Shown here: piece by piece, positions 46,875 to 58,131 of the stretch
Numbering within the stretch: the first letter of the stretch is position 1
Layout: every line of letters begins with the position of its first letter
Source of the DNA: Apricaphanius iberus
Taxonomy: Eukaryota > Chordata > Actinopteri > Cyprinodontiformes > Aphaniidae
DNA length: 64,000 nt
Assembly (NCBI GenBank): GCA_028564705.1
Contig: JAPXFQ010000804.1
Span: forward strand, 124,001 to 188,000
Direction of reading: 5' to 3'
The notes under the pieces: model-generated
Seen by the model: only the letters and a program-made list of their open reading frames with translations
What the model was told of the DNA's origin: nothing
Database searches by the model: none
Made by a program: the position numbers and the translations under genes

Positions 46875-49800
46875 AGAAATAAAGAAACACGGAAATTGTT
46901 AATACAATTTGATCATTTGGGCAATGAGGATTTAAATTTGTCTAACTGGAAACAAAAAACATAATTTTACAATGATTACAAAAATCTGACATCCATTAGG
47001 ACAGGCTTAGCTATTCTGAGGTTTTATCACAATCAATGCATCTAATTTGTTCTGGGGTATTTACATATTCTCTTTCTTTTTAATAACTAATCTGTTATCT
47101 CTTAAAATCACAAACAAAATGTCGAATTAATAGTGTCTGACTTAAGCCAATTGAAATATCAAATTTATTTCTTCACAGATATTTTATGAAATTTTGCACA
47201 GTTTTGTTATCCATACTGTCTTTTTCAACACCTTATTACAATTTATTAAAAATGTTCTCTACTTCCTTATTTATCAAGTTATTTTCTCAATAGGAGAAGC
47301 CTTTCTTTGCGGGTAAGTTTTGTCACCACCTTGCACTATGATCTTTGCTCATGATGTTCCCCATTAATTCGCTATGAGTTTTTTGTTTTGTTTTGTTTTT
47401 TGCATTGTCGATCAGGGTTAAAGATTATTGAGAGCAAATGAACATTAACGTGCAAATAAGTAAACACAAATAGATTTACACACACACAAACAACAATTCA
47501 GAGCATATAGCGAAACAGGATTTCATCAGCTACTTTCTGTCCCCATGCAGTATTTTACTCAAAACAGCCTCTTGCTGATATACAGTTACCTGCAGTGGTA
47601 CAAACCATATGGAAACAAACAGGAGCTTTTGAAACACAATGGCCAAATAACTAGCTCCACGAACAGCTCCATGTAATGTAATTTTATTTACATTAAGTGT
47701 TCCACTGTACCTCATCAGCTTATAGGGTTTAAACTTGAGTCTGTCAACACTATCAATAATTCATTATGTCTGCATGGGTGAGTCATGGCTGGTAAGAAGT
47801 GGCTTTTTTAGGGCAGTGACGCAGCTAAATCTGCGAGGGGCTGATGCATTCAGCGTTTATCTTTGCTCAGCTCTGTCTTAGGCCTGCTTTGCATGTCCAA
47901 AACGTACAGCGGTACATCACAACAAATTACAGCATGAGCCAGAACATACACAAAGATGTCCATGCATAAAACATTAAACTGCATGTAAATTATTCAGAAG
48001 GTGCTCCATTGCCTTATTCCTAAGCGAGGTTTATGAGTTGGGGGTTCATTACCATAAGAGCCTTGTAGTCAGGCATAATTGTCGTATTAATAACCTAAAT
48101 AGGTAATTACATAGTTTTATTTTGCATGCTGATAGAAGTGGGAATAATTGAACACATTAATCTGGTTTGATCATCTAAGTAATGACCCATGTAATAAATA
48201 AAATGAGACGATTAGGTATAGGTTTGGTTGATTTCATGGCAATGTTTAGAGCACAAGTTAAGCTTATGTGTGCTGCTGCAAATCTGTCGGCAGTAGACTA
48301 AGACGAAAAGAAAGATCAACCCAAAGTAGAAACACTGCAAAACAAACTTATAATAGGCCCCTTTCAGACTGTAATTGCGTGCTTCCAACTGTAAGTGCTT
48401 CTGCTGCGTTCACTCCACTTTACCAGGGTAAACGGGCTGCGAGAATCTCCTGGGTCAGGCAGACATGATATTAAATTGTGAGAGCGGATGCTGACAAAAA
48501 GAAGAAGGGAAGAGGAGGTGGAAAAATTGTACCATCTACAGATATGGCATCTAATAAAATACACTGAGGACTTATTGCAGGGCCCTATGAACCATGTCAG
48601 GAGCATCTACATTACATTTTTCAATGGAATCAGTTCAGGCTCAGGGGGACTGGGCTGATGAAAAATGTAAAGTGTATGTGAGGTTTTTTAAAAGGATAAC
48701 GGAGAACTGCTTTTAGAGCCAAAGAAACATCTGATAGATCAATATATTTTACTGTACAGGATGAAAAGTTTAACTTTTTAGCTCTTTCGTTCAATTTAAA
48801 GGCGCCAAACATATCCAGATGGAAGTTTTGTTGAAACAGAAATGATCTTTAAATCAGCTATTTTAATCATTGTCTAGTTTAAAACAAAAAATGGTAATTT
48901 CCTGCAGGAACACACTGCTTTGCCCATGTATTCATGGTAAGCTCATCTGATTGTAAAATTGTCCAAATATAAATTATTATCTCTGACAGAAAGTCATACT
49001 GTCCCAGACATTGTCTCCAAAAAGTCTCCAAATGGGAGAAACACAATTGATAGAAGATTTTTGTGAATTTCAAAATTGGCAAAGTGGTTCTTAAGACTTA
49101 ATGCAATGAACATAAAAATGCCAACCAAGTATTTATCTGGAAAGCAGGGGTTTTGCTGCTGTCTCAACCAGCGTCAGGAGAAAAGCATATTTGTTCCCTT
49201 GTGAGTTTGCATGGACTCGACAGGGGGCATGAGGGGTGCACAGAGAATGAATTATCTCCCACTTCCTACCATGATTCCATTTATGTGCAATGAATTTAAT
49301 CTTCTATCATCTGGTAAAATATTGAGGCAGCTGAAAGCAAACAACACTGTATAGAACAAGTACAATTAAAGATAGACATTTTATTTGCTAAAATTTAATC
49401 AGAAGTTATTCTGATGTTTTAGTTTATATATATTTTTCTGTTTTGACTTACCATGGTAATGATATTTTGTTTGTGATTGTGCTTTCTACATTTTCAGCTT
49501 ACTGCAAAGCAAATTCCCCTATGGGACAACAATAAAGTAAAGCAAAGGATAAATGATTTATTTTCTTCTGCTATGAAAATGCGGTTTATGAAAGTGTATT
49601 TTAGAGTAAGTCTAGGATTGGCTGAATTGATCCCACTGGTCTAGAAGAGTCTCTGTTTGTTAATGCGGTTTTTAATACAGCAGCAAATATCAAATATTAC
49701 CTAATATGTGCTGCCTGCAGTTGGCAACTATGTCAACATTTACTGTAAGTCAAATATTTCACCAGAATGTGTTAAGTGCAAGGCAAGGCAAAGCGTTCTC

Positions 49801-50035
49801 CTTGATAAAATACTCAATATGTCCATTTTAATTGCAAAGGACTGCTGTGATCCAACAGACGTCCTGTGGTGTTGCTTTGACAGAGATATTTCAACCCACT
49901 GATGATTCTATAGGAAGGCACCTGAGCTTGGTAGTTTCTTATCACAGCAGCTTTGGAGAGAAAAATGACTCTCCCCCTTGTCTTTTCTCCACCTTTCTAC
50001 CCCACCCCGCACCCCGTTTCCTTGCTGCAGTCTTG
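46875..50035. other. Unassigned AT-rich intronic sequence
   Basis: Single-copy-looking intron sequence between CS exons. No transposon, exon or RNA recognised. Confidence 0.5.
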
Positions 50036-50039
50036 TTTG

Positions 50040-50260
50040 CTCCCCACCCTCTACTGTGATCATTAGCGTCTACCTTCAGAGAAGCCAGTCTCTTAATTGG
50101 CTGAGACGTAGACGGAGATTGGAGTGAGCAGTGGTGCAGCCCAGCCTCCCCATTAATTGGATAAGGATGTAAATAATGCATGACGACTAAAGCTCGAGTT
50201 TTCATTAATACCTTGAGATGGGGTTGCCATGGGATTTCAGGCAACACAGCGATGAGTATT
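50040..50260. promoter_or_regulatory. Possible conserved noncoding element
   Basis: Homeodomain-like core words in close series: CTTAATTGGCTGAG, CCATTAATTGGATAA, AATAATGCATGACG and TTTCATTAATACC, in a non-repetitive GC-balanced stretch. Candidate neural enhancer in a neurocan intron; motif-based only. Confidence 0.25.
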
Positions 50261-50525
50261 TATATTAATAAACTCAAGAACTGTAAGGTGAGAAAAGCAA
50301 AGCACTTATAAAATAATTCTTTTAGCTCTCTGTGTGAGAGTGTTTGCTTTACTCTCTTTTCTCTCCTTTTGTCACGGCTATTAGAAGAAAAGCTGCCTCC
50401 TTTAGCTACGAGCTGCACTACACCTCCCGCTTAGCTTTTGTGTGTCTCTTCTGAAATTGCATTCTTAGAAAAACAGTAAATGAATTACTTGGTTAGTAAT
50501 TGTTTCAGCAATCTTCAAGCACATA

Positions 50526-51535
50526 CAGTGCATTAGAAAGTAATAATAACCCTTATTTGTTTTTTTTACATTTTATCAAATTTAAATTTTTATATATTTT
50601 CTCTGAATTTTGGATCCAAATGATGCACAAGTAAAACTTATTTTAATTATAAAAAAGTGGGGAAAGCCTCTTTTTTTATCTCCTTTACTCTGCTACAGCT
50701 TGATAAAAGACAGTGCAACCATTTGTCTGTGGAAGCTACCTAAGAATTAAACGGAATCCATCTGTGTGGAATTTGATCTGAGAATAACTCCATTTGTTTA
50801 CTGAAGGCCACTAAAGGCCAGGAGGTTTATGAGAGAACCCTATGTAACAGACAGAGTAAAGACCAAGGAACATAGCGGATATGCCAGGAATACAGTTGTG
50901 GTGCAGGTTAAAGCTAGGTTAGCATATAAAACAATATCCAAAGCTTCATTGTTCTATCCATTCATCTTAAGTGTGGCACACCTGTCACCCTTTCAAGACA
51001 TGGCCATCCATTTAGACTGATAGATCAGAAAATGAGAGCATTAATCAGATAATCAGCCAAAAGAATAAGGAAGCAGCAGATATCCCCTGCTAAGGTGGGG
51101 GAAAATCAGTTAAAAGGATACTGTTGCACTGAGCACTTCACAAAACTGACCTTTATGGAGGAGAGAAAGATTGTTTTTATTATAAATGCTCTTAAGATGC
51201 CGCCTCTACAAAGCCATTTAGTGGACATCTAAAAGAAGGTGGGCTGATAAGCCCAAGATCTAATGTTATGTAGCATAGCAATCCTTGAAGAAACCCTATT
51301 AGATGCTGACAACAAACTCTAGACAGGGTCAGGAGTTCAGCTTCTAGCAGGACAACCCTTAACTTCCAGAATCTGTGGCTAGACGATGATCTCAGACCCT
51401 CCATCTAGTCCGATTGATTTAGAGCTATTTTGCAAAACATAATGCGAAAAAAATTCAGTCTCTAGAAGTGCAAAGCTGTAAGAGACAAACCCTAAAAAGA
51501 CTTGCAGCTATATTTAGAGCAAAATGAATGATTTA
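50526..51535 (+). pseudogene. Tc1-like element relic
   Basis: Starts at TA/CAGTGCATTAGAAAGTA (TA at 50524-50525), a decayed Tc1 terminus. The 5' noncoding part follows (GGAATCCATCTGTGTGGAAT TTGATCTG) and the transposase tail near 51420-51530 (GAGCTATTTTGCAAAACATA; TTCAGTCTCTAGAAGTGCAA; ACTTGCAGCTATATTTAGAG). Between them coding similarity is faint. No right terminus remains. Confidence 0.7.
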
Positions 51536-51536
51536 C

Positions 51537-51577
51537 TTAGATGTACATAACATAATATATATGTTATGTACATCTAA
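51537..51577. repeat. Perfect 18-bp-arm palindrome
   Basis: TTAGATGTACATAACATA, a 5-base spacer ATATA, then the exact reverse complement. It sits precisely between two Tc1 relics. Confidence 0.9.
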
Positions 51578-51955
51578 TATAGATGGGAATTTTAAAATAT
51601 GTTTTATATCAGTGCAGGATAATGCACCATGTCATAAAGTTGAATAATCTCAGACTGGTTCGTGGAACGTTAGAATAAGTTCATTGTACTCAAATGGCCT
51701 CAAAGGTCACCAGATCTCAATCCAATAAAGCACCTTTAGGATATGGTGGAACGGGAGATTCGCATCATGGATGTGCAGCTGACAAATCTGCAGCAAATGC
51801 TAATACTGATGTCAATATGGATCAAAGTCTCAGAGGAATGTTTCCGGTACCTTGTTGAATCTATCCCACAGAGTATTGAGGCAGTTCTTAAGGCAAACGG
51901 GGATCCAACCCAGTGCTAGCAAGGTGTACCTAATAAAGTGGCCAGTGGTTTTACA
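51578..51955 (+). pseudogene. Second Tc1-like relic, 3' part
   Basis: A different Tc1 family from its neighbour. Landmarks: GATAATGCACCATGTCATAA, CTCAAATGGCCTC then CACCAGATCTCAATCCAAT, GGTGGAACGGGAGATTCGCA, GGAATGTTTCCGGTACCTTG and the terminus CCTAATAAAGTGGCCAGTGG. This is the last third of the transposase (including the region of the third catalytic acidic residue) plus the right inverted repeat. Relatively well preserved. Confidence 0.88.
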
Positions 51956-52319
51956 TTCCACACTGTTATACTTTTTTTTTTAACCTTTTCTTTTTATTTA
52001 CAATGACACAAACTACTTTATTTGCCTCCTAATAAAATACAAAAAGTCTGTTTTAAATTAGGGCGCATAAATTCTTTCTTCGATGACAGTCCTGTTATTT
52101 CCCCTCTATTTATAAACTAAAAGAGGAAATTTCACTTTTGTTTCCAAAGTTTTTTAAGAATGCCAGGTTAAATTGCTGAGCTGTTGACCTTTTCTATCCA
52201 CACATTTCTCAAAGTGAGCCTTTTCGTCTACTTTTGTTCAAAAGGACTAAATGCTGCTTTGTTTTCCTCTTTTCTTTTTATTTAATTTATTCCCCACATT
52301 TAATCTTTTAATCCTGATG

Positions 52320-52565
52320 TATTTTTGACTCCTCAGAATAAGATGCAAGTTTGGATGCAAGTCGGCTTTGTTTTGAATGTGAAAAATTCAAGCTCGCCAG
52401 CCTTGTACGGCAAACAAAGCTCCATCAATAGTTCTCTATACAGTACATGACGCTCCTCCTTTTGTTTGTTTGCAATTACAGTTTAATTAAATTTCATGCA
52501 ATGCCTCAAATTGCCCTGCGGAGGAATATATTACAGGATCCTCGAGGGGAATGAAGAGAATGTGA
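52320..52565. promoter_or_regulatory. Possible conserved noncoding element beside CS exon 1
   Basis: Starts about 150 bp downstream of the exon donor. It has SOX-like words in both orientations (GCTTTGTTTTG, CAAACAAAGCTCC), TTTGTTTGTTTGCAATTACA and GTTTAATTAAATTTCATGCA followed by ATGCC (homeodomain/POU-like). Complex and non-repetitive. Candidate enhancer or splicing regulator; evidence is motif density only. Confidence 0.25.
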
Positions 52566-52713
52566 AGTGCAGAGGCTCAGACTGTCTGAAAAGGGTGACA
52601 TAAAAAGCCAAACCGTTTCTGTTTAGTGGAATTAAACTATTTGGAAAAAGTTTTATTTTTAAGGTTACAAGGAGTTTCTGTCAGACACATATAAGTCAAA
52701 AATGAGCTCTTAC

Positions 52714-53586
52714 CGTTAAATGTGGATTGCATTTTATCATTGTCTGAGCTGGTTCCTCCACTTGCAGTATGAGCTCTGCTGGCTCCTTGCTCTGCATGTT
52801 GGACTGAGGGCACCAGTTTAATGAGAGGCATCAGTTCTTTTTCCTGCTCTGACAGCCCCTTTTCTGAATTCTGTAGTCTGCTTGTAGGCCCGCTGAGGGG
52901 GAAGGTTACACTTGTGTGCTCTAGGATGGCATTGTCCATGCTGCCCTTGTTTCCGCTGGGTTCAGGAATACTTGGATTTTTCCCCAACGCCTCTCCATGT
53001 GTTTGGTTCTCTGCAGATTTTTCCTCAGGCATAGATGTGGGTCCCATCTCTGACTTGTAAGCCCCTTTGCTCCCTGTCAAGAACTTAAATGGCCTCATGA
53101 GCGTCTTAACAAATTCAGTCAGAAGACTGTAACTCGCCTGAGGCTGTGGGGTGGAAGATGCAATGGGGGATAACGCTGGGGTATCAGATACAACATGACT
53201 GAGGTTCAAGTTGTCATGAGCTGAAATCCCATGGTTCTCTGTAATATCGAGGTCAGGAAAGCCAGACGTGATGTTGCCACCTGCCCCATCAAAACCATCC
53301 AGCTCTATCTGGCTGATTAATGATCCATTGCTTCTTTCATCCTTTTTTTCCACATGCTTTGGTTCACTGACAACTTGCTCTTGAGATATTTCAGATAAGT
53401 CCCTGTTTTTAATAAAAGAGGGGACTCCTGTTTTGTCTGAAGCAAACAAGTCATCCCAGGTAGATGTTCTGATGGAGGGGCTACTTCTCTGGGCTTTGGT
53501 AACTAAAGACGATGCTTCCAACACCGGTGTCTGAGTATGGAATAAAGCCTTTGCCTCAGAAGCCTCGATTGCTGCTGGCTGGTAGG
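52714..53586 (-). CDS. ncan: Neurocan-like exon: first chondroitin-sulfate/mucin-like region
   Basis: An 873-bp exon (291 codons), phase 1 at both ends, with acceptor TTGCAG/CC and donor AACG/GTAAGA. It joins in frame to the upstream Link exon (split Ala codon) and the downstream large exon (split Asp codon). The translation has no cysteine, is rich in Ser, Thr, Pro, Glu and Asp, and contains Ser-Gly pairs at about exon residues 108, 211, 232 and 276. The one at 276 (ASGG followed by SSDND) is near acidic residues. This matches the extended glycosylated centre of lecticans, which is poorly conserved in sequence. Two medium-size central exons are typical of neurocan; versican has much larger ones. 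The open frame runs 24 codons past the donor before a stop, so intron retention would give a short novel tail. The real exon start is the acceptor, not any codon inside the open frame. Confidence 0.9.
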
Positions 53587-54529
53587 CTGCAACACACAAT
53601 GTTCACATTTTTCTTCACTTGCTTAATCTGCAGCTGCACAACACCTGTCATTATAATCAACGCTGGAGTGAATGCAAAACATGAAATGACAAGGCTGTTC
53701 AAGTTTATCTGATTTTCCAAAACAACCTCCTGTCATTTCAAACTAACAAACAGATTTTAATTAGGTTTATGTAAATAAAAATTGTTATCAGACAAATCAT
53801 TTTACCATTTAACAACTCACTTTAGCAGGCATGATTTGTGATAAATATTAATGTAAATGTACAGAGGGATTCATTAATCACATGTTTGTTTTGACAGATT
53901 CTCAGCTGCTCCATTTCCATCCTAATGTTGCTCACTTAAAATGATTTAAGGTAATGCAAATGGTTCAATTTAGTGATGACACTTTGAAAGATGAAACTGA
54001 CATTTTTCTCCATCTATGGAAATGTCACTCTGGAATATGAAGCCGGTACATTTAGGTGTCATTGTAAGAGGGCAAACCAATATTAACCCATGAAAAAAGA
54101 AGCAATATCATATGAGTGACCCTTGAGGAGTACAGTCAGATCAATGAGAACATAAAACTACAGTGCCTTGCAACTTTGTCACATCATAACCACAAACTTC
54201 AATGTAAAGTATCTTTGGAGTATTTTAAGCTTAAATCCCAACACAAAGAATTAGATATTTGAGAAAGGGATGCAAAAGACAAGTTGTTGGATTTTTTTTT
54301 TTTTTTTTCAAGAGTCCACCATTATTTTGTATAATGGCCCGATCACACTGCCCAAACGCAGAATAGGGCAAGATTACATGTTATGTATGGTTGAGGCTGT
54401 CAGAGGACCACCTGAGTCTCCGCGGTGCTTTGGCCACAGTGCAGAAGTTGAGCTAGCCGAACTTTTTTTTTTTTCACATCAAGTGGTGGGCTTTGGTAGC
54501 TTAGCCTTAAAATTTAGAGTCTTCAACTA

Positions 54530-55047
54530 CCATAATTTCTGGACTATAAGCCACTTCTTTTTTCTCCTAGATCTAAGAATTATACAGGTTACGTCCATCT
54601 CCTTTAAGGGATACTTGCCTTTAAGTGGCAGTCTCCAGCAGGAAATGCTGGAGACTGCCACTTAAAGGCAAAGAGTGAGAGAGTCACTTTGCGCAAACAA
54701 TGAAAGCAAAAGTGGAACAGACAGACATTACGATAGCAAGACCGCTTTTGAAAACAAAGCTTTCATGCACAAACCCTCATTATGGAAAACAAAGTCTTTC
54801 TTGAAGATTGGCTGAACACAAAGAGAGAGGACGACCGCGGTGTTTCCACCATGTTGAAAAGCTCCCCAACACAAATCTCTTTCCCAACACTCTCCTCTGT
54901 GCCTCTGCACGAACCCTTACATATGGTATTAAACGTTCAAACACTTCCAGCTTATAATCACTAGAAGCTTTGTGTGTGTTTTTTTTTTTCATATAATATG
55001 CTGGCACAGTTTAAAATCAGGTGTGCCTTATAGTCCAGAAATTACGG
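54530..55047. mobile_element. TA-flanked MITE (Tc/mariner or pogo type)
   Basis: 518 bp with 21-bp inverted ends differing at one position (left begins CCATAATTTCTGGAC, right on the opposite strand CCGTAATTTCTGGAC, both continuing TATAAG), flanked by TA at 54528-54529 and 55048-55049. This is the well-known fish repeat whose ends read as TATAGTCCAGAAATTACGGTA. The interior is noncoding and holds a near-perfect hairpin. Confidence 0.85.
54615..54671. repeat. Perfect 26-bp-arm hairpin
   Basis: Arms 54615-54640 and 54646-54671 are exact reverse complements (core TGGCAGTCTCCAGCA) around a 5-base loop GGAAA. It lies inside the TA-flanked MITE. Confidence 0.95.
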
Positions 55048-55345
55048 TAGTCAATCCTTTGTAACTCCTTTCTATTCAGTTAAAGCTATTTTTTGGGTTA
55101 TGTCTCTTTAGCTTTTCATATTTTTTCAGTTAAAAACATTAATCCCAGTCAATTTGGATGGCATCTGTGAACATCTGTAAACATCAAATTTCAGCCAAGT
55201 ATTCTCCATAAAAATGTGTGTATATTTTGAGTAGCCCATTCTAATACATGGATAAGCTTTGATCCAAATAATTCCCTTAAAACTGAGCTGTATGTTCTTT
55301 CTGTATCCGTTTACTGTACTATTTAACCTCTGCCATAGTCTCAAG

Positions 55346-56550
55346 TAGGGCTGCAACAACGAATTGATAAAATTTGTTGATAAAAAGCATCAGCAACGAA
55401 TTTCATTGATACGTTGTGTAGCGTGATTACGAGGTCTAATTTGGTTGCCATCATAGACTGAAAGGCTACCTTTTCTTTAACCTTTATATAACAGTCAACG
55501 CGAGCAACTCGTCACGAAGGTTGTAGGATGCATCAGAGCATTGCAGGAGCAGGTAGACCCAAGACAAAAAAACTTCAAAAGTTTGGGAGTACTTTATCTT
55601 AAACAATGCAAAGACATTTGTTACCTGCAACATTTGTAAGCACGACCTTGCATGACATGCGAGTACAACAGGGATGATGCAGCATCATAAATGCAAGCAT
55701 GTCGGAGTCATCACTGAGGCAGGACAGCTCAGTGTCTGCCGAGTAAGTTGCGAAAAACTGTCACTTTTTAAGTAATGACTCGTAGCGTCTCGGCAAGACA
55801 GGTATGTATGAGTTTGGTACATTACTACTCCCCATCCAGCTCATCATGCATAGCTAGACAAACAAACAGTGAGCAACATTTGTTAACTACATTGGTCAAC
55901 AGTAGAGAAGTTGTTGCTTTTTATTTTAGCAGTTGCACTTGCAAGCTAAGCCATGATAACGTCATGTATTTGGTCCAGTATTTGGTTATGCATGATGGTG
56001 GAGAATGTGTTCAGGCCTATTGTGCTACTTGTTTTTATGTTGATTCATGCCAAATCTGTCCTTAAAGAACTTTGATAAAGCAAAGCCATTTAAAACTATT
56101 TTTTATTCTTTTTTATTTGATATTTCAACAGCTGTAGTATATTTGAGGTGGGAGTATGTTGTGATGTTTTTAATTAGATTTGAATGTTAATTTGTTATGT
56201 TTCTAATAGCTCAGTTCACTTTTAAGCATCAAATACCTATTTTTATGTTGGAAATATTGCCCAATTGTCCTTACAGTAGTTTAATGAAGCATAGCCATTT
56301 TAAACTAATTTTCATTTCTTATTTATTTAATATTACAACAGCTGTAAGACATTTGAGGTGATAGCATGTTGTTTTGCAAGCTACTGAACTGCTTTCCAAT
56401 AATATTCTGTTGTTAAGTGAAGGAAGGAGAGAAAAAAACGTTTCCATAGCACTTTTTAACATTTTTCCCGTTAATCCGATTAATCGATTAATTGAGTCGA
56501 GACCCCATCCGATTAATCAATTATGCAAATAATTGTTTGTTGCAGCCGTA
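55346..56550 (+). mobile_element. hAT transposon relic with perfect 8-bp target duplication
   Basis: Flanked by GTCTCAAG at 55338-55345 and 56551-56558. The inverted ends are TAGGGCTGCAACAA and, opposite strand, TACGGCTGCAACAA. The left part retains a BED zinc finger: CNIC at 55626-55637 and, after a stop, an H-x4-H block in MMQHHKCKH. The right part near 56465-56530 has ATTAATCGATTAATT-type repeats common in this family. The transposase is otherwise deleted. Removing the element restores continuity of the host Tc1 sequence. Confidence 0.88.
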
Positions 56551-58131
56551 GTCTCAAGTATCCTTTAATAATTTAGGTATTGCCCCGTTTTTATCTCCAA
56601 CCATTTCCTATCAACTCTGACCCACCTCTCGCTCACTGCTGAAGAAAAGCACCCCACTGCATGTTGCTGTCATGTTTCAGTTTCAGGATTTTCTTTAGTT
56701 TGATATGAAATTAAATTATTTTTTTACAATCTGACCTTTCATTTAATTCTTCAGGTTATATTATTCATTTAGTTAAGGGGGTGACTAGAAAAAAAGGAGT
56801 CGATAAAAAAGTTTGATAAATAAAAAAGTTTACCCTAATTTTTTTTTATAGGCCATCAGGTAGCTTAATAAAACATTGCTTACTCCAAACATCTCAAATT
56901 GTAATTGAAATTGTACCAGAAAAATGTTTCAGTAGTTCAGGTAAATGTTGCGTCCTGTTTTGAACCATTCCTCGACATGCTAAAACACTAAACGTTGAAA
57001 CAACGAACAATATAAAATACAGGAAAAAGAGAGACTCGGGAAACGCACCTGCGTCACGCTCCTAACAACACCTGAAGCATTTAAAATGTCCACCCAGTTC
57101 TCAACAACGTCATCAGAAAAGAAAATACAACTGGGGGTGGATAGACCTTCCTGCTTTAGTTCTCAGTCTCTGGACTGGGCTCCAGTGGTCTGGGCACCGT
57201 TTACACTCAGCTATCTGTGAGTAACTGGTTAGCTGTAGCTTTAGCAGGTGAACGGAATTAAAATCAGCTTTATTTGCCTGGATTTACACAAAAACTTAAC
57301 CAAAGGTTTGAGCCATTAATATAACAAAGTGTCATAACATTTTTAAAAGATTGAAAAGCATAAAGATAAGTCTTCAATTTAAATTAGTAACATAATTAAA
57401 AATATATATAATAAAATAGTTAATAACATTACTTTCTTTTTATTTACTGATGTCCCTAAGACCTCTTTTTTATTTTTTACAAGCTTATGATGGTAAATTT
57501 TTTTTTTGAATAAAGGACTTAGTTTAATTCTTAGTTAAAATTAGTTCATGGTAGAATAACAAAATGACCAGGGAGGCATTTAAAATACCTTTGCTACATT
57601 TTGGGAAAGTTAGCAATAACTATCGATATCGATGAATATGAGTATTACCTTAATTGATATGCTCTTTTTCTATATCGTCCAGGAATAAACACTTTAAGAT
57701 TTTAAAACCCTCTTCTGTCATTTTCCATCCAATTCACAATTATACGCTAGAATGTTGTGGTTATGATGTGACACAATATAGAAAAGTTTAAGAGTTGTAA
57801 AGTTTTTCAAGGCACTGTAAATTCTTCAACATTTCATCTGACCCACAATGAAAAAACAAGGTCAGCCAAAATCATTCTTCTTTGTTCTCGCCTCCTCCTC
57901 TTTTTATCTGTCTCTCAGCCTTCTCTGCACACAACATAACAGCTCTCAAATCCACCAGGAGGAACACAAATGTCACACAGTCTTTCTCCAACTCCTTCAT
58001 GTGTGACACATACTTAGTGCTAATTAAAAATCTGAATGGAAAGCAAGTCCCAAGACCCCGCAGTTGTTGCTATGGCAATTATCAAAACGATTTTACATTG
58101 ACTCAATCATACATGAGAGAGCTCTTGGTAC

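Larger units (their letters stand above)
46870..52713 (-). other. Neurocan intron between the two CS exons
   Basis: A 5844-bp phase-1 GT-AG intron. Two adjacent Tc1 relics occupy 50526-51955. The rest (46870-50520) is AT-rich unique sequence without recognisable genes; two stretches (around 50040-50260 and 52320-52560) look more complex and may be conserved noncoding elements. Confidence 0.9.
54161..57817 (-). mobile_element. Tc1-like element relic carrying nested insertions
   Basis: Both inverted ends are present: TA/CAGTGCCTTGCAACTTTG at left and, on the opposite strand at right, TA/CAGTGCCTTGAAAAACTTT, each followed inward by a GTCACATCATAACCACAA segment. TA is at 54159-54160 and 57818-57819. 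Minus-strand transposase remnants lie at about 55060-55345 and 56559-56700 (for example TGCTTTTCTTCAGCAGTGAG on the minus strand). It is interrupted by a TA-flanked MITE (54530-55047) and a hAT element (55346-56550), and probably by further unnamed sequence at 54317-54527 and 56770-57660. Confidence 0.85.
53587..58131 (-). other. Neurocan intron between Link-2 and first CS exon
   Basis: A 4545-bp phase-1 GT-AG intron. Most of it is a nested transposon stack (54161-57817). The remaining flanks, 53587-54158 and 57820-58131, show no repeat or coding signal that I recognise. Confidence 0.9.

Noticed and set aside
52821..53060. Plus-strand open frame over a large exon
   Set aside because: Antisense shadow of the first chondroitin-sulfate exon.
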